A DNA stretch of 64,000 nt from Pomphorhynchus laevis (lineage: Eukaryota; Acanthocephala; Palaeacanthocephala; Echinorhynchida; Pomphorhynchidae), in assembly GCA_012934845.2 (NCBI GenBank), contig WNNJ02003809.1, positions 124,001-188,000 of the forward strand, read 5' to 3'. Shown piece by piece: positions 60,898 to 64,000 of the stretch. Below the pieces are notes generated by a model that searched no databases, was not told where the DNA came from, and saw nothing but the letters and a program-made list of their open reading frames with translations. The position numbers and the translations under genes are program-made. Position 1 is the stretch's first letter. Every line of letters starts with the position of its first letter.

Positions 60898-61440
60898 TTT
60901 TTAAATTTCAATTTTTATTTTAACTTGATTTAAATTATAAAAAATCTCATAACAATTATTTATTTTACTATTTGATTATTAAATTTTGATTTAGCATTAT
61001 TATGTTTTGTTTATTTTTGTGATTTCGCACATCTGCAACTTCATGTATTATCCATGGATGGATAATAAATAATATACTTCGTATTAGAATAAGATACTAG
61101 ATAGTTTTATCAGAAGAAATACATCATTAGCATGTATTTGGCCCCGCTGCAATGTTGGGTAGAGGAGTTAGAGGCCGAAACTTTATAGCATAGCAGTTCG
61201 TCCTGATGATCTCTAATTATTATTCTGATACAACGTCTGTTATTTATTAGTCAATTCATAAAAATGACGTTTATTTTAAATTTCAATTTTTTATTTTAAC
61301 TTGATTTAAATTATAGAAAATCTAAAAACAATTATTAATTTTATTATTTAATTATTAAATTTTGATTTAGCATTATTATGTTTTGTTTATTTTATAATTA
61401 TATTAAATACGTAAACTCAGTTAGCTGATTTAATTTGTTC
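60898..61440 (+). mobile_element. Penelope-like 3' ends with RNA motif copy E
   Basis: A tail piece (60898-61022) is followed by the motif at 61084-61232: hairpin ATACAT/ATGTAT, GGCCCC with GAGGCC, CTGCAATG with CATAGCAG, intact CTGATGA. The full tail runs to TACGTAAACTCAGTTAGC at 61408. No reverse transcriptase sequence is present beyond the final codons (ATGGATGGATAATAAATAAT). Confidence 0.75.
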
Positions 61441-61479
61441 TACTGACATGTTATTATTGACCTGTGGCCTTTACTGTAT

Positions 61480-61835
61480 AATTTACTGTATTAGAATAAG
61501 ATACTAGATAGTTTTATCAGAGGAAATACATCATTAGCATGTATTTGGCCCCGCTGCTATGTTGTGTAGAGGAGTTAGGGACCGAAACCTGATAGCATAG
61601 CAGTTGCTCCTGATGCCCTCTAATCCTTATTCTGATACATAGTTTGTTATTTATTAGTCAATTCATAAAATGACGTTTATTTTAAATTTCAATTTTTTTT
61701 AACTTGATTTAAATTATAGAAAATCTAAAAACAATTATTAATTTTATTTAATTATTAAATTTTGATTTAGCATTATTATGTTTTGTTTATTTTATAATTA
61801 TATAAAATACATAGATTCAGTTAGCTGATTTGATT
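61480..61835 (+). mobile_element. Penelope-like 3' end with RNA motif copy F
   Basis: The motif lies at 61491-61640 (GGCCCC with GGGACC; CTGCTATG with CATAGCAG; CTGATGC in place of CTGATGA) followed by the standard tail. It is the second unit of a two-unit head-to-tail pair with 407-bp spacing. Confidence 0.75.
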
Positions 61836-63186
61836 TGTTTAAAAATTAAATTTAGCCCAAAGAAAATATAAATTATAAGATTGAAATAAAATAAAATGTT
61901 CGGAAAAGCATAATAATGCACTATTATTTAAAGCATTAAATTAAATGTTCGAATAGTTATTGAACTGTAAGCAAACGCGAATTGAAAAAGATGGAAAAAA
62001 TCAAAACAAAGAAACAATTGTAATTTTGATAAAATAAAATAAAAAAAATCGAAAATACAAAGTAGAATCGATCATTTTATAATATTTTATCGTTTACAAC
62101 ATTAAATAAAATACCAGAGAAAGAATTAAATTGCTGATTAAATTAAATTAAATGCAAGCTGAGACAAATACAAAATTAAATTACACAAAATACATAATTG
62201 CAGAATTAGGGATTTAGGCAAATTTAATACAATTGAACGTAAAATACTGTGATATACAAAAATGTAGAAAATATAATATTTGCTCTACTAATTAGTTATT
62301 ATATATTATAAAACATAGATAAAATAATAAATTCACAACTATATATAATTTTACTATAATAATATATACTCAATTATTTATTATATTTTGATTATTAATT
62401 GTATATTTAATGTTAAACATTTCAGTTATTTTGTAACCACATTTAAATCTGCATATTGATTTAAAGCAAATTGAATTAGAGAGGAAAACAAGATCACGAA
62501 CAAAGGATTTTATTTCGATTAAAAATTAAAGAACATGCAATTACTAGTTTAGAACTAAATTATAGTTTTGATTTAATATTATTTATATGATGACATTTAG
62601 AGAGTATTGTTCCTATTCTCGATACAGCAGGGCGCTACTAATCAGCCTTTGTGGGTCTCACAGAAGAATTTCAGCTCACAGATGCAATCAAGTTAAATTA
62701 AATTTAGACTATTAATTGTTAATATTACATTGTAATTATTACACCTTTTTAAAAAGTACTTTAATTTTGATAGATAATGTATCATTTGTGAATGATTATG
62801 CACTATAACTTTCCCTGTTTTGATTATAAAATTACTGTTCAGGCTATTTTTAAACATATGGCTAGATACATGTTTTTCAGTAGAGAAATTGTGTATTTCA
62901 ATTTGCTCTTAAGCCTTGTGCGTTTAAAGGAAATTAAGTTTTTAAATTTGCAAGTTAATTTATCGAGCGATATTCGTTTACAAATATTAGTAAATATTAC
63001 AAATATAAAATTTAAATTTGTAAATTTAATTTTTGTAAGCATCTATGGATTTTTTGAACAATAACAACACAGTTCGTTTATTTAAAATGTATTTTTTAGG
63101 GTATTAAATGAAAATATGATTTCTAAGTTTATTTTTCATTTTCTAACGACAAATACAATTTGCATTGTATTCCTCGTTATTCCTAA
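61836..63186. other. AT-rich intergenic stretch
   Basis: A repeat fragment at 62615-62700 (GATACAGCAGGGCGCTACTA, AGCTCACAGATGCAATCAAG) links to the SINE region at 59.6-59.7 kb. No gene is supported. Confidence 0.4.
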
Positions 63187-63231
63187 AATGTTGTCCCTTT
63201 TATTCCTTGCAGGAATAAAAGGGACAACATT
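63187..63231. repeat. Perfect hairpin, 21-bp arms and 3-base loop
   Basis: AATGTTGTCCCTTTTATTCCT (63187-63207) is followed by TGC and its exact complement (63211-63231). There are no mismatches. Confidence 0.95.
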
Positions 63232-63262
63232 AAAAGAAATCATCTACGTTTAAATTAAATGG

Positions 63263-63600
63263 TTTGATTAACAGCCATAAATGTACTTATTGGAGAGTTG
63301 ATAATCCACATGTACATGTCGATTTTCATGTTAATTTATCGGGGTTTACTGTGTGGTGTGATTTATCATAAACGATATTAATGGAATCATTCTTTATTGA
63401 CGCAACTGTAACCGGTTCCATTTACTTAAATGTGTTGCAATAACTATTAAAAGCTTTAAAGAAGATTATGAAGATGACGAGTTTTATTTTCACAAAATGG
63501 GGCATCCGCGCATTACCAACTCTATATAGGATATTTTTGATGAAATACAAGCGATACTACCCATCGATATGCTTGGCTGCATCATCTTACGTGCGATAAT
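63263..63600 (+). mobile_element. Decayed mariner/Tc1-type DDE transposase fragment
   Basis: In one frame: [15 protein letters not shown], then FTVWCDLS and ESFFIDATVTGSIYLNVL. This parallels the transposase block NxHxxxYW..xNPH..., VTVWCG..., GPFFFxxTVTGxxYLxxL. A frame change then gives EFYFHKMGHPRI, corresponding to the YFQQDGAPPH block in which the catalytic Asp is lost. At least two stops and one frame change are present. No terminal inverted repeats were found before the window ends; 63601-64000 holds nothing else that I recognise. Confidence 0.6.
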
Positions 63601-64000
63601 CAAAATTTGGTTCTAAACAATCGGTAATTTAATCGTTTAATTTTTTTATACTTTAAGTAAAACAAATATCTGTCGCAGACGTTTTTTGTTTTAAAATTAG
63701 ACATATCGATCGTGATGATTTGTCGAAAGATATGTATTGTATGATAGATTTTAACAATGCGTTATCTCGCATTGCAAAAAATTTGATTAATTATTTACTT
63801 AATATAACAGAATGTCTCGCTGTTAATGATACGTTTGTAATCGTTCCATTAATTGCATATAGACTTTTCATCATTCAATTGTCTCATTAATCCAAATGAA
63901 GAACGAAAACTAATTCAGAAAGTCACGAGATAGCATAAAAGCAAATTAATTATGCATGAATTCACAAAATCCACACGCGTAAAAAGTAATTAATCGAAAT

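Overview
This window looks like AT-rich nuclear DNA from an invertebrate animal. It has GT-AG spliceosomal introns, a homeobox gene, a PRC1-type cytokinesis gene fragment, and many eukaryotic retroelements (Penelope-like, two or three LINE types, a Ty3/Gypsy fossil, tRNA-like SINEs). The phylum cannot be fixed from the sequence. The mixture of hammerhead ribozymes, Penelope-like elements and a CR1-like LINE, together with fast-evolving host proteins, would suit a flatworm, a cnidarian or some arthropods.

Layout. 1-1010: inverted Penelope-like fragment and tail. 1544-4960 (+): homeobox gene with an EH1-like repressor motif; four coding exons deduced from matching phases. 5.7-10.7 kb: tandem and foldback repeats and hammerhead-like motifs. 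10948-11028 (+): a complete hammerhead ribozyme fold. 11.2-14.9 kb: several rearranged partial copies of the large host gene at 36-45 kb. 15.6-19.0 kb: head-to-tail Penelope-like copies with a structured 3' RNA motif. 19.06-21.2 kb (-): LINE remnant. 21.74-22.13 kb (-): two short exons of a PRC1/Ase1/fascetto-like gene. 22.6-26.0 kb: broken Gypsy fossil with 75-bp LTRs. 26.2-28.3 kb (-): LINE inserted into a segmental duplicate. 28.4-29.4 kb: 445-bp satellite. 29.4-31.3 kb (+): nearly open CR1-like LINE. 35.3-35.9 kb: homogeneous 15-bp satellite.

36032-45451 (-): a two-exon gene for a predicted 2645-residue, repeat-rich, unrecognised protein. Behind it, 45.65-47.3 kb repeats the segment and satellite found at 26-29.4 kb. 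48.2-51.0 kb: array of Penelope-like 3' ends, each with the same RNA motif. 51-64 kb: mostly AT-rich with foldback elements, SINE copies, a perfect 21-bp hairpin and a decayed mariner-like transposase.

The main host loci are the homeobox gene and the large repeat-protein gene. The main surprises are the ribozymes and the conserved, pseudoknot-capable RNA motif in the Penelope-like 3' ends (six full copies with covarying pairs), the serial duplication of one part of the large gene, and a splice-site/stop-codon overlap in the homeobox gene.
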